A stretch of DNA of 64,000 nucleotides, taken from contig JALKFA010000001.1 in assembly GCA_024169445.1 (NCBI GenBank), forward strand, positions 4,092,001-4,156,000, written 5' to 3'. The translations under genes were made by a program, and so were the position numbers. Source of the stretch: Buttiauxella agrestis ATCC 33320. Lineage in GTDB: Bacteria; Pseudomonadota; Gammaproteobacteria; Enterobacterales; Enterobacteriaceae. Below, one piece after another: positions 9,321-17,194 of this stretch; position 1 is the first letter of the stretch; every line of letters starts with the position of its first letter. The notes below the pieces were generated by a model. The model did no database searches. It saw only the letters and a list, made by a program, of their open reading frames with translations, and was not told where the DNA came from.

Positions 9321-9623
9321 TTGTTTTCAGCATTATCCCTGAATATTGTCATCACCTATTTAAACGCTGTATTAAAAAAGGCGATAACTGTAGCCTCTCA
9401 GTCAACAATTGTTGAGCTGGGTGCCCAGGTCTTTCTGGCAGGAATATGCGCAGCAGTGCTTATTTATTTTTCTGCCAAACTGGCCGCGGGCACTGGCTGG
9501 CGCGGTCGCAACAGCCTCCAGCAGGGACTCGTGGTCATCGGTCTTGGCGCAGCATTCTTTGGTGCCGGAAAACTGGCTTCGAGAGTGGGAAATGATACCC
9601 GCCGCGTCTTCAGGATGGGGTAA
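9321..9623 (+). CDS. Small predicted membrane protein, unknown function
   Basis: This frame could encode up to 100 residues with two hydrophobic helices (about 33-54 and 67-86) separated by a GTGWRGRN-type basic loop and a basic C-terminus ending VGNDTRRVFRMG. The only start I can place is a TTG without a good ribosome site, so the true 5' end may be missing. Its position just before decayed conjugation genes suggests a small mating-pair-formation membrane protein, but I do not recognise the family. A broken small membrane gene follows 45 bases later. Confidence 0.4.
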   Translation: MFSALSLNIVITYLNAVLKKAITVASQSTIVELGAQVFLAGICAAVLIYFSAKLAAGTGWRGRNSLQQGLVVIGLGAAFFGAGKLASRVGNDTRRVFRMG

Positions 9624-9667
9624 ATAGTGGGAAACAACTCAATGAGTATTTAATTAAGGATAACTAA

Positions 9668-9858
9668 ATGGTTCCCGTATTACTCTTTGTTCTCTCCTTG
9701 TCTTTGGATTCTCGTTTCTTTTTTACTTAATTCAAAGTTTGATAAAATTGTGCCGAGATAACAGCCGTTATACCTATATATTATCAGCTGTCATTACGGC
9801 TCTTTTATCTGCCTCTCTACTGATGAAAGTCAATCCACAGGATGACTACTTTCATTAA
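9668..9858 (+). pseudogene. Frameshifted small membrane-protein gene
   Basis: An ATG at 9668 with a good AAGGATAAC ribosome site starts a hydrophobic reading that stops after 20 codons. A different forward frame across 9670-9858 is open and continues with similar hydrophobic sequence (FLFYLIQSLIKLC, then a second hydrophobic helix and a polar tail ending DDYFH). A frameshift joining the two would give a two-helix protein of about 60 residues. Function unknown; it fits the general decay of this region. Confidence 0.35.
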
Positions 9859-10340
9859 TCCAAAATACGCACCACCATCGCAACGACACTCATCGGTGAG
9901 GGTTTTCCGGCTTTTAATGACATGCCCCGCATGGGATTAAAAGTGCTGTGCGGCGAGTAAATTCGATTTCGAAGAAATGGCTAATTTGCGTCGCCAAACG
10001 CACCTGTGAACGTTCACCCAAAGTGAACTGAACAGGCCGGGGGAGCCGAATAAATTTTGCCGCCCCAGCGAGCAAAAAGACGCGCCCACGCGTCGGTTTA
10101 TTTGGGGGGGGTTGGCGCGGCGTTTAGCCGCGACATTACCCCCATGCGACATTTCATAAGGGCGTCCAGCCCGCATGTACTGGCGCACGCCTTGTCGTGC
10201 AGGGAAGCATGCTTTCCGGCACATGGCCGCAACGCGGCCACTTTCTTTACCCCAGACGCTCGCCCCGCCTTTTCGCCCGACACCGTGGGGCGAACGGATG
10301 GGGCGATGTCATGGGGGGAATAGCTGACGAAGGAGGCATC
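9859..10340. other. GC-rich leader with inverted repeats upstream of the coupling-protein remnant
   Basis: No gene is convincing. The segment turns sharply GC-rich after 10030 and holds compact inverted repeats such as CGCGGC/GCCGCG (10116-10132) and GGCCGC/GCGGCC (10225-10239), plus an eight-G run near 10104. An AAGGAGG ribosome site at its right end serves the next gene. It may be leader or transfer-region DNA of the old conjugative element. Confidence 0.4.
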
Positions 10341-11605
10341 GTGATTTTGAATAAGCTGGCCGTTTCACTGTCGCCGATAGTGAATGGCGCGCTGATCTTC
10401 ATTGCTTTTATGCAACAGCATCAGCTGATGCTGGCGCTGTTATCGGGGCTGATGATGCCGTTTTTCGCGTCGATGAAAAGCGATGAACGGCAAAAAGCCC
10501 CTATCTGGCAAAAGCTGATTATTGCTTTTTCCATGCTGTGTTTTCTTTGCGGTACGATGGGGCCGGTACTTATCTGGATTTTCCAGTGGTTTTATCGGGG
10601 CCGTGTTATCGCCAGCATTCCCGTTCTGGTATGGCCGGTGCTTATTTCCTTTACCGTAACGGGTTTTATTTTCCATATTCTGCTTCGCAGAGTATTAACC
10701 CCTGAATTAGACAAAATAAAGAAACGCCTCGTCAGAAAAACCACGCTTGAACGGGAATTACGCACCGATGTCCGCACGGTGAAATCAGTGCTGCCGGAAA
10801 CACTGCATTATAATCCACTCGATTATATCGACCTGAACAAAGGGTTATTTATCGGCATGGACCGCGATATTCAGCCGATGTACCTGCCGTTAAACGACTG
10901 GCAAAAACAACACGCGGATATCATCGGCACCACCGGAGTCGGTAAAGGGGTGGCCACCAGGATATTACTTTATCAAAGTATTCTGGCCGGTGAAGGCGTA
11001 TTTGTGATGGACCCTAAAGATGATGAATGGGCACCCCACCTCTACCGAAAAGCCTGTGAAGATGCCGGGAAGCCCTTTGCCCTGATTGACCTGCGAAAAC
11101 CGCAATACCGGCTAAACCTGATTGAAGAGATCACCGCCGATGAACTGGAAGAGCTTTTTGTTGCCGGTTTCAGTCTGGCAGAGAAAGGTCAGGAATCGGA
11201 CTTTATCGCATTGACGACCGGAAAGCGGCCCGAATAGCCGCGCAGTTTGTTAATCAACATGCCACCGCAACTATTCGTGATGTGTATAACGGCGACTACG
11301 TTCAGGGCATCGCAGATAAAATAAAAGCCTTCTTCGGTAAAATTGAAGAGCTGGCTTTACTCAATGCCATTAATGCCCCCACTGGATTTTCGCTTAATAC
11401 GATATTTGAGTAAGGCGGTTGCTGTTATGTGATTGGCTCGATGCGCAACACCAAAATCATTACCGCTCAGCGCATGCTGCTGGTTCGCCTGTACCAGCTG
11501 GCAGAAAGGCGCTAGCGGGTGAAAGACGTGCCCCGCCCCATTGCCATTTATCTTTCCGAACTGAAATACCATTTATCCAGGCCCGCGCTGGAAGGAGTAG
11601 TTTTA
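10341..11605 (+). pseudogene. Broken TraD/TraG-like type IV secretion coupling protein
   Basis: Intact TraD-type proteins are membrane-anchored ATPases that couple DNA to the conjugation pore, usually 600-700 residues. The GTG at 10341 has a perfect AAGGAGG site. The first 298 codons give two N-terminal membrane segments, then a Walker A (GTTGVGKG) and a VFVMDPKDDEW segment. Near 11203 the frame slips by one base (Asp-Phe-Tyr-Arg-Ile-Asp would restore it). Homologous-looking sequence continues in another frame (DRKAARIAAQFVNQH, CCYVIGSMRNTKIITAQ, PIAIYLSELKYHLSRP), interrupted by a TAA near 11411 and a TAG near 11514. The C-terminal third is absent; it stops about 100 bases before the att repeat. 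So it cannot make a working protein. Confidence 0.8.
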
Positions 11606-11620
11606 CTTAACCAACCTCAA

Positions 11621-11641
11621 TTGGTGGTCACTTTGGTGGTC
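11621..11641 (+). repeat. Two direct copies of TTGGTGGTC, 12-bp period
   Basis: Copies at 11621-11629 and 11633-11641 lie about 60 bases inside the att half-site. Short spaced direct repeats at this place are typical of arm-type integrase or excisionase sites; no protein evidence is available here. Confidence 0.35.
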
Positions 11642-11701
11642 TTGACTGGAAGAGACGCGTGATTTAGGCTATAAAATAGTCACTTAGTGGCAAAGGCGAT
11701 C

Positions 11702-11756
11702 CCAGTCAGAGGAGCCAAATTTAAGAAGCCCGCTTAGGAAACTAAGCGGGCTTTTT
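11702..11756 (+). repeat. att half-site: 3' end of tRNA-Asn plus its terminator
   Basis: These 55 bases are identical to 24669-24723. They hold the last 16 bases of tRNA-Asn and the downstream hairpin with GAAA loop and T-run, but no 5' part of a tRNA precedes them. The first 17 bases (CCAGTCAGAGGAGCCAA) match the attachment core known for the Yersinia high-pathogenicity island. This marks the island's right boundary. Confidence 0.85.
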
Positions 11757-11897
11757 ACTGTTAGACTTCATGCGAATTTTTATGACTATTTAGTTGTCTG
11801 AATTCTTGCGGTATAAACGAAAAGACGACCAGACTCAATATTGCGCGGGTTAATACGTCGCTAACGAACGCCATACCGAACCAGACGTCTTACCGCT

Positions 11898-12665
11898 TCA
11901 CCATCGAATGGTATAGGGTTCCTTCCCTAATTCCCATTTATCGTCATTCAGCTCAATAAGAATTCCGCTACGCGACCATGAATCTTTATCACTGTAAATG
12001 GATAACTGTTCTTTTAGTACCGCATTATTCAGCCACGGTGTTTTATGTTGATCGAGTTTCCATTTAAAATTAACCCATGAAACAAGATGAGGATTATCAT
12101 CATAGGGGTTCTTTAATGGTTTCATATATTTCTCCACGCCACCGTACTGAATATGTGCACAAAAGCGGTTTGCGCCGTAGAGTCCTTGAGGAAGATGACC
12201 TGATTTAGGATCATCATAGCGATAAAACTTGTTCCCTAGCGGGGTTAATTCTACATAACTTAACGCAACATTAGGGGATGTTGATGAGTCAGTACCAGCA
12301 GCTTTTGCCTTAAAAACGGCCAATGCAGACGCCCCCTCACCAGAATTAAACTTTACTGTGATTAAACCAGCATCAATCAGTGCAGCCACATCTTTTCTGA
12401 TATCCCCTGACGGATACATCAATGAAGCGGTTTCAGTATTCCCTGGAAGTTTAACGCCTGAATTGGGCATACTTACACAAGCATTAGCAGGTATATTTTG
12501 AGTCTCAGTGAGTGCTGTTGTGAGCAGGGTATCGATATCACTTTCTTTCAGTTGGGCGAAAACAGGACTACAACTCATTAAAATTAATGCACCAGCAACT
12601 ATCCTGCCGACAGTATTTCCCAAGCGTGGACACTGCGATTTAGAGCCTTCTAATATCCCCACCAT
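11898..12665 (-). CDS. Exported protein of unknown function
   Basis: This 255-residue protein has a long basic N-terminal region followed by a hydrophobic stretch and a likely signal-peptidase site after Pro-Val-Phe-Ala (about residue 37), so it should reach the periplasm. A Cys in Leu-Met-Ser-Cys is a poor lipobox. The mature part is mixed alpha/beta with no motif I recognise. It lies between the att half-site and ttrR, alone on the minus strand, with no close partner. I cannot assign a function. Confidence 0.7.
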   Translation of the reverse strand: MVGILEGSKSQCPRLGNTVGRIVAGALILMSCSPVFAQLKESDIDTLLTTALTETQNIPANACVSMPNSGVKLPGNTETASLMYPSGDIRKDVAALIDAGLITVKFNSGEGASALAVFKAKAAGTDSSTSPNVALSYVELTPLGNKFYRYDDPKSGHLPQGLYGANRFCAHIQYGGVEKYMKPLKNPYDDNPHLVSWVNFKWKLDQHKTPWLNNAVLKEQLSIYSDKDSWSRSGILIELNDDKWELGKEPYTIRW

Positions 12666-12884
12666 TACTCTCCATTTGATTACTTTTAATTAATAAATTA
12701 CTTGTCACGTTTTTCGGTTTATATAAGAAATTCAGGCGGCGTTTTCAGCAATCACCGTTCTCCATTATTTCAGCCTCGGAGTACTTTGACCAGCGGCAGC
12801 ACTAACCGGCACATCCTGATGTACTGATGATGCGCGGAGCTAATCCAGCCTACGAAAAAGGGTCATCATTAGTCTCAAACCCGC

Positions 12885-13502
12885 TCAGGAAACCAGATAA
12901 TTTTTTGCATTTCTGTCGTCCAGTATCTGCTGCAGTCGGTTCACCAGTTCAGCCAGGCTGCCTGCCTGCATTTTTTCCATCACCCTGGCGCGGTGCACTT
13001 CCACCGTGCGTACCGCAATATTCATGGTGCTGGCAATCTCACGGTTGATTAACCCATCTGCCACCAACCCCGCCAGCTCCCGCTCTTTAGGTGTCAGTTG
13101 CTGATAACAGGCGACAATTTTTTGCCGTTCAAATGTCTGCTCAGAAACCAGTAATGCATGTTCCAGCGCCAACTGAAGGGGCTTTGCCGATACGGGCTTT
13201 TGCAGGAAATCGACCGCACCGCGTTTCATTTGTTCTACCGCCATCGGAACATCACCATGGCCGGTGAGGAACACCACCGCCAGCGTACTGCCGCGTCGCA
13301 ACATTTCCTCATGCACGGCCTGGCCATCCATAACCGGCATGCGCATATCCAGCAACAGCACCCCCGTCTGGTATAGCTCTGCCTGCGAAAAAAACATTGC
13401 CCCTTCATGCCAGCAGTGAACTTCATATCCCAGGCTTTCAAGCAAAAAAGCACAGGCTTGAGTCACTGCCATATCGTCATCTAACAGATGAATTATCGCC
13501 AT
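12885..13502 (-). CDS. ttrR: Tetrathionate response regulator TtrR
   Basis: TtrR is the DNA-binding partner of TtrS and activates ttrBCA in the presence of tetrathionate. The 205-residue protein has a receiver domain with the acidic pocket (Asp8-10), phosphoacceptor Asp52 (LLLDMRMP) and the Thr/Lys switch residues (LTGHGD, LQKP). A LuxR/FixJ helix-turn-helix follows at about 140-200 (LTPKERELAGLVADG, NREIASTMNIAVRTVEVHR). It follows ttrS by 7 bases in the same operon. The assignment rests on context: the sensor and all three reductase genes are adjacent. Confidence 0.94.
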   Translation of the reverse strand: MAIIHLLDDDMAVTQACAFLLESLGYEVHCWHEGAMFFSQAELYQTGVLLLDMRMPVMDGQAVHEEMLRRGSTLAVVFLTGHGDVPMAVEQMKRGAVDFLQKPVSAKPLQLALEHALLVSEQTFERQKIVACYQQLTPKERELAGLVADGLINREIASTMNIAVRTVEVHRARVMEKMQAGSLAELVNRLQQILDDRNAKNYLVS

Positions 13503-13509
13503 TGCTGTT

Positions 13510-15258
13510 TCATTCCTCCTTGCGCATAAAATCTAACACCACCGCCACACCCAACTGACCATCCGCGGCTTTTTGATTCTGGATACTGATCTCTCCCTGG
13601 CCATAGCGGACTAAACGCTGGCATATCACCAGTCCGAGTCCCATTCCCTCGTCGCGGGTGGTCATAAAAGGCTGGAAAGCCTGGCGCAGTAACGCCTCAT
13701 CAATGCCTCCGGCATTATCTTGTAGGGTAATTCGCGTGCCGTTGTCTTTATCTTCCACCATTAACCAGATCGTTGTGGCTCCCGCCTGAGCCGCATTCAG
13801 GGTCAGGTTGGTCAGCACTTGTTCAAGCAGCATTGGCGGCAGCTGCAAAGTCTGTGCGGAATTGGCCTCCATTTGCAGTGTTAATGCCGGGAAATGCTGC
13901 TCCATGCGCAATAATCGCCAGACATGTAACATCGCATCACGAATGCTGACTTGCCCCCACTCCTCGCTCATCACTGGGTTACCCTGCGCCTGGCTGACCC
14001 AGTGGCGCAGGTTACGCAAAGTGTCGGCTCCACGTTGTGCCTGCCGGTCAATTTCTTGCAGCGCCGCCTGCAGTGGATGTTGCTCATTCTGCGCCTCAAG
14101 GCGAATCAGGCATCCCTCGGCATAATGCCGAATGGCCGAGAGCGGTTGATTCAGCTCGTGGGCGAAACCAGATGTCATCTCTCCCAGCACGCTCATTTGT
14201 CTTGCCGTTTCCAGCGCCTGCTCCTGCTGACGCAGCAGCACATTATTGCGCTCTAGCTGCTGGCCACGCCGCCGTACCAGTAGCATCACCCAGATGTAAT
14301 TTAGCGTGAGCAGTAGCAGGACCAACGCCACGGTGCCCATTGCCAGCTGATGTTGAATCAACCAGCTTTTGATATCCAGCCACAAACGTCGCTGTTGCGG
14401 ATGCTGGCGTATGTCTTGCAACAGTGTTTCGACCTGGTTGGTCGAGGCCGGAGCCCCCCAACGAAAAGACGCGCTTTCTGGGGAATTAAGCAAAACCTTC
14501 GTGACCCGATCCGCCAGTTCATCACTGACCATCGGCATTGCGGCAAAAGACCAGTTGGGATAAAGCGGCGTGCTGGTTAAGCAGGGAATGGAGGCCGAAT
14601 GGCTTAACAGCGCGACAAAATCTTGCTTATGGATAAGTCCCTCTTCCTCCATATTCTCCAGCAGGCAGACCGGCACAATCGCCGCCTGAATGGCTTTTTC
14701 GCGTAACAAATAGAGCAAAGCATCAGCCGGGAAACCGGTGAAACGCAAATTCAGGTCACGTTCCGGGCGAATGCCGCTATCAATGAGCGCTTTATATCCC
14801 AGTAAATAGCCGCCAAAAGCCTGCGCATCAATAGCGCCAACCGTTTTGCCAATCAGATCGTGTACCGAGGCGATACCGCTGTCACGACGGGCGAGGATCA
14901 CACTGCCGATTACATTGCTCTCCGCTTTGCCACCACGAGCAGAACGCAAAGAAGCCAGCCAACGCAGCGGTGAATGGCTGTTCAGTTGCACAAACTGCGC
15001 CGGATTGGTCACCACAAACTGTACCGTTTTACGGTTAACAGCCTCCTGCATTTGATGCAGATCGAGCGGTTGAATATGAAACGACTCGCCGGGAAGTTGT
15101 TGGTTAAGCGTGGTTTCCAGCGCTTGCCAGTGGCTGCGGGTCAACACCTCTCCACGCATCGCCAGAACACCAATGTTCCACGATTCCGCCCACGCAACAC
15201 CGCTCATCATGATGGCTGACATGAATAACGCCAGACATCTCATCTGTGTCCCAATCAC
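13510..15258 (-). CDS. ttrS: Tetrathionate sensor histidine kinase TtrS
   Basis: TtrS is the inner-membrane kinase that senses tetrathionate through a periplasmic domain. The 582-residue protein has an N-terminal signal or anchor helix (about 7-24), a PhnD-like periplasmic binding domain (about 25-290), a membrane helix (about 306-328), a HisKA domain with His367 in HELNQPLSA, and an ATPase domain with N box (NLTLNAAQA), DNAGGI and GMGLGL motifs. The GTG at 15258 has an AGGGAT site; an ATG at 15243 is the alternative. It is divergent from ttrB, with the regulatory region between. Confidence 0.95.
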   Translation of the reverse strand: MIGTQMRCLALFMSAIMMSGVAWAESWNIGVLAMRGEVLTRSHWQALETTLNQQLPGESFHIQPLDLHQMQEAVNRKTVQFVVTNPAQFVQLNSHSPLRWLASLRSARGGKAESNVIGSVILARRDSGIASVHDLIGKTVGAIDAQAFGGYLLGYKALIDSGIRPERDLNLRFTGFPADALLYLLREKAIQAAIVPVCLLENMEEEGLIHKQDFVALLSHSASIPCLTSTPLYPNWSFAAMPMVSDELADRVTKVLLNSPESASFRWGAPASTNQVETLLQDIRQHPQQRRLWLDIKSWLIQHQLAMGTVALVLLLLTLNYIWVMLLVRRRGQQLERNNVLLRQQEQALETARQMSVLGEMTSGFAHELNQPLSAIRHYAEGCLIRLEAQNEQHPLQAALQEIDRQAQRGADTLRNLRHWVSQAQGNPVMSEEWGQVSIRDAMLHVWRLLRMEQHFPALTLQMEANSAQTLQLPPMLLEQVLTNLTLNAAQAGATTIWLMVEDKDNGTRITLQDNAGGIDEALLRQAFQPFMTTRDEGMGLGLVICQRLVRYGQGEISIQNQKAADGQLGVAVVLDFMRKEE

Positions 15259-15280
15259 CGAATTATCCCTGTTGATTATG

Positions 15281-15294
15281 TTGTTTTAGATCAA
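15281..15294. promoter_or_regulatory. Fnr-like binding site in the ttrS-ttrB intergenic region
   Basis: TTGTTTTAGATCAA matches the Fnr consensus TTGAT-N4-ATCAA with one mismatch. Salmonella ttr expression is known to require the Fnr homologue OxrA, so an anaerobic activator site is expected here. Confidence 0.6.
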
Positions 15295-15308
15295 CAACAA
15301 GCTGGTTA

Positions 15309-15322
15309 TGTGGTTAACCACA
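15309..15322. promoter_or_regulatory. Perfect 14-bp palindrome, candidate TtrR operator
   Basis: TGTGGTTAACCACA is a perfect palindrome 15 bases beyond the Fnr-like site and about 115 bases before the ttrB start. A dimeric LuxR-type regulator such as TtrR would be expected to bind such a site. Assignment is by position only. Confidence 0.45.
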
Positions 15323-15436
15323 ATAGAGCCGCCACTCCCTGATTTTTACACTGTAAATCATAGACATTTTTTATACATCACTAGCCGAACAATGACGTGA
15401 CCAATGTTTTGTTGTTGCATCATGACGGGAGAAAAT

Positions 15437-16171
15437 ATGGACAGCAGTAAACGGCAGTTTCTCCAGCAACTGGGCATCCTGAGTGCAGGAGCCTCTTTAG
15501 TGCCACTGGCTCAGGCAAAATTCCCCTTCTCTCCTGAGCGACATGAAGGTTCCGCACGCCACCGTTATGCCATGCTTATCGACTTGCGCCGCTGTATTGG
15601 TTGCCAGGCCTGCACAGTGAGTTGCGCTATCGAAAACCAGACCCCACAGGGTGAATTTCGCACCCATGTAAACCAATATCAGGTGCAAGTTGAAGGCGAG
15701 GAGAGCGTCACCAACGTGCTGCTTCCTCGCCTGTGTAACCATTGCGATAACCCTCCCTGCGTGCCGGTTTGCCCGGTTCAGGCTACGTTCCAGCGGGAAG
15801 ACGGCATTGTCGTGGTCGACAACACACGGTGCGTCGGTTGCGCTTATTGCGTTCAGGCTTGCCCCTATGACGCACGCTTTATCAATCACGAAACCCAAAC
15901 TGCCGATAAATGCACCTTCTGCGTCCACAGACTGGAGGTCGGATTGCTCCCCGCCTGTGTGGAGTCTTGCGTTGGTGGCGCACGTATTATCGGCGACCTG
16001 CAAGACCCAAATAGCCGCATCGCGCAGATGCTCCACGCCCACCACGCAGCCATCAAAGTATTGAAACCGGAGAACGGCACCCAACCCCATGTTTTCTATT
16101 TAGGTCTGGACGAGACGTTCACCACCCCGTTGATGGGGCGCGCTCAGCCCGCACTCTGGCAGGAGGTTTAA
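15437..16171 (+). CDS. ttrB: Tetrathionate reductase iron-sulfur subunit TtrB
   Basis: TtrB carries electrons from TtrC to the catalytic TtrA on the periplasmic face. The 244-residue protein has four cysteine clusters for [4Fe-4S] centres, beginning RCIGCQACTVSC and continuing with CNHCDNPPC and CVGCAYCVQACP. Its Tat signal reads Ser-Lys-Arg-Gln-Phe-Leu-Gln, with lysine in place of the first arginine; Salmonella TtrB is the known natural example of this exception. The ATG at 15437 follows GGGAGAA and places the Tat motif at residue 4. The frame is open to 15404, but that start would bury the motif. It is directly followed by ttrC. Confidence 0.96.
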   Translation: MDSSKRQFLQQLGILSAGASLVPLAQAKFPFSPERHEGSARHRYAMLIDLRRCIGCQACTVSCAIENQTPQGEFRTHVNQYQVQVEGEESVTNVLLPRLCNHCDNPPCVPVCPVQATFQREDGIVVVDNTRCVGCAYCVQACPYDARFINHETQTADKCTFCVHRLEVGLLPACVESCVGGARIIGDLQDPNSRIAQMLHAHHAAIKVLKPENGTQPHVFYLGLDETFTTPLMGRAQPALWQEV

Positions 16172-17194
16172 ATGACCCATTCTCTGTTAGTCGAAGAAGT
16201 ACTTACCCGGCCGCAGGAAATTAGCTGGCTTCCCTGGGCGGTGCAGTACTTCTTTTTCATCGGCATTGCCGCCTGTGCCGCTCTGTTTGCCTGCGTGCTT
16301 CACTGGCGTAAAAGCGATTCGGCAAAACTGGAAAACCTGACGCTGCTGATTGCCTTAACCTGTGCCATCACCGCGCCTCTGGCACTTACGGCGGATCTGC
16401 ATCAAACCGCCCGCTTCTGGCATTTCTACGCTTATCCAACGCCGTGGTCGTGGATGCCATGGGGCGCACTATTTTTGCCGCTGTTCACCGCTTTTTTAGG
16501 CTTATGGTTTCTGGCGTTGCAGCTCAAACGCTTTACCAAAAAAAGCTACCGGGCGACCAAATGGCTGGCACTGGCAAGTGCACTGACCGCAGCAGGATTG
16601 CTGCTGTATACCGGACGTGAAGTCTCTATCGTACAGGCGCGCCCCATCTGGTTTAGCTATACATTTCCGGTGGCTATGTTTCTCAGTGCTTTTCATACAT
16701 TTTTCGCGCTGCTTATCCTGTCGCTGCGCGGTGAACCGGCGTTACAGCGCAAACTGGCTCTGTGGCAGCTCTGGACTTTAGGTGGAGTTGCCTTCGTCGT
16801 AGTGTTTTGGGTCAACGGCGACACGCTCTCCGGCGTAGCTATTCGCGACTGGCTTACGGTGTCTGCATCGGCCAGGCACTACGCAGCTGGTTGGGCTGTA
16901 CTTTGGTTTATCTCGCTGGGTCTTGGTGGTGTGGCGTTATTCCAGCCGCTAACGATGCCGTTACGCATTTTGCAGGCGTTAAGCGCCATGGCGTTGTGCT
17001 GGCTAATGCGCTGGACCTTACTGATTCAGGTGCAAACTGTGCCGAAATTCAACGCTCAATTTAACCCTTACACCCTGCCCGCGGGGACTGATGGCTGGCT
17101 TGCCATCCTCGGTACCTTTGGTTTGTGGATAGCGCTGCTCATTATTATCCGTGAAACCGTGAACGGATTCGCAAGGAGAATGCAACATGGCTAA
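16172..17194 (+). CDS. ttrC: Tetrathionate reductase membrane subunit TtrC
   Basis: TtrC is the quinol-oxidising integral membrane subunit of the NrfD/PsrC type that feeds electrons to TtrB. The 340-residue protein shows about nine hydrophobic helices. The ATG follows the ttrB stop with no gap and has an AGGAGG site inside the ttrB end; its own end overlaps ttrA by 8 bases. Order B-C-A is the same as in Salmonella and Citrobacter. No odd features. Confidence 0.95.
   Translation: MTHSLLVEEVLTRPQEISWLPWAVQYFFFIGIAACAALFACVLHWRKSDSAKLENLTLLIALTCAITAPLALTADLHQTARFWHFYAYPTPWSWMPWGALFLPLFTAFLGLWFLALQLKRFTKKSYRATKWLALASALTAAGLLLYTGREVSIVQARPIWFSYTFPVAMFLSAFHTFFALLILSLRGEPALQRKLALWQLWTLGGVAFVVVFWVNGDTLSGVAIRDWLTVSASARHYAAGWAVLWFISLGLGGVALFQPLTMPLRILQALSAMALCWLMRWTLLIQVQTVPKFNAQFNPYTLPAGTDGWLAILGTFGLWIALLIIIRETVNGFARRMQHG

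Larger units (their letters stand above)
1..11756. mobile_element. Right-hand part of a urease-carrying genomic island integrated at a tRNA-Asn site
   Basis: The segment ends at a 55-bp copy of the tRNA-Asn 3' end plus terminator (11702-11756), identical to the 3' end of the intact tRNA-Asn gene at 24609-24684. Inside are an AT-rich urease operon, transport genes and a decayed TraD-like conjugation gene, none of which belong to the enteric backbone that begins after the repeat. The other end, with an integrase and the target tRNA gene, must lie left of the window. The Yersinia high-pathogenicity island uses the same tRNA-Asn 3' end as its target. That this is an integrated element is inference from the att-like repeat and the mosaic content. 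Confidence 0.75.

Noticed and set aside
9409-9627. Overlapping frame at the small membrane gene
   Set aside because: It shares the DNA of 9321-9623 in another frame, has a Trp-rich unnatural composition and no better start.
11702-11756. A functional second tRNA-Asn gene
   Set aside because: Only 16 bases of tRNA 3' end are present; no anticodon arm or D arm precedes them.
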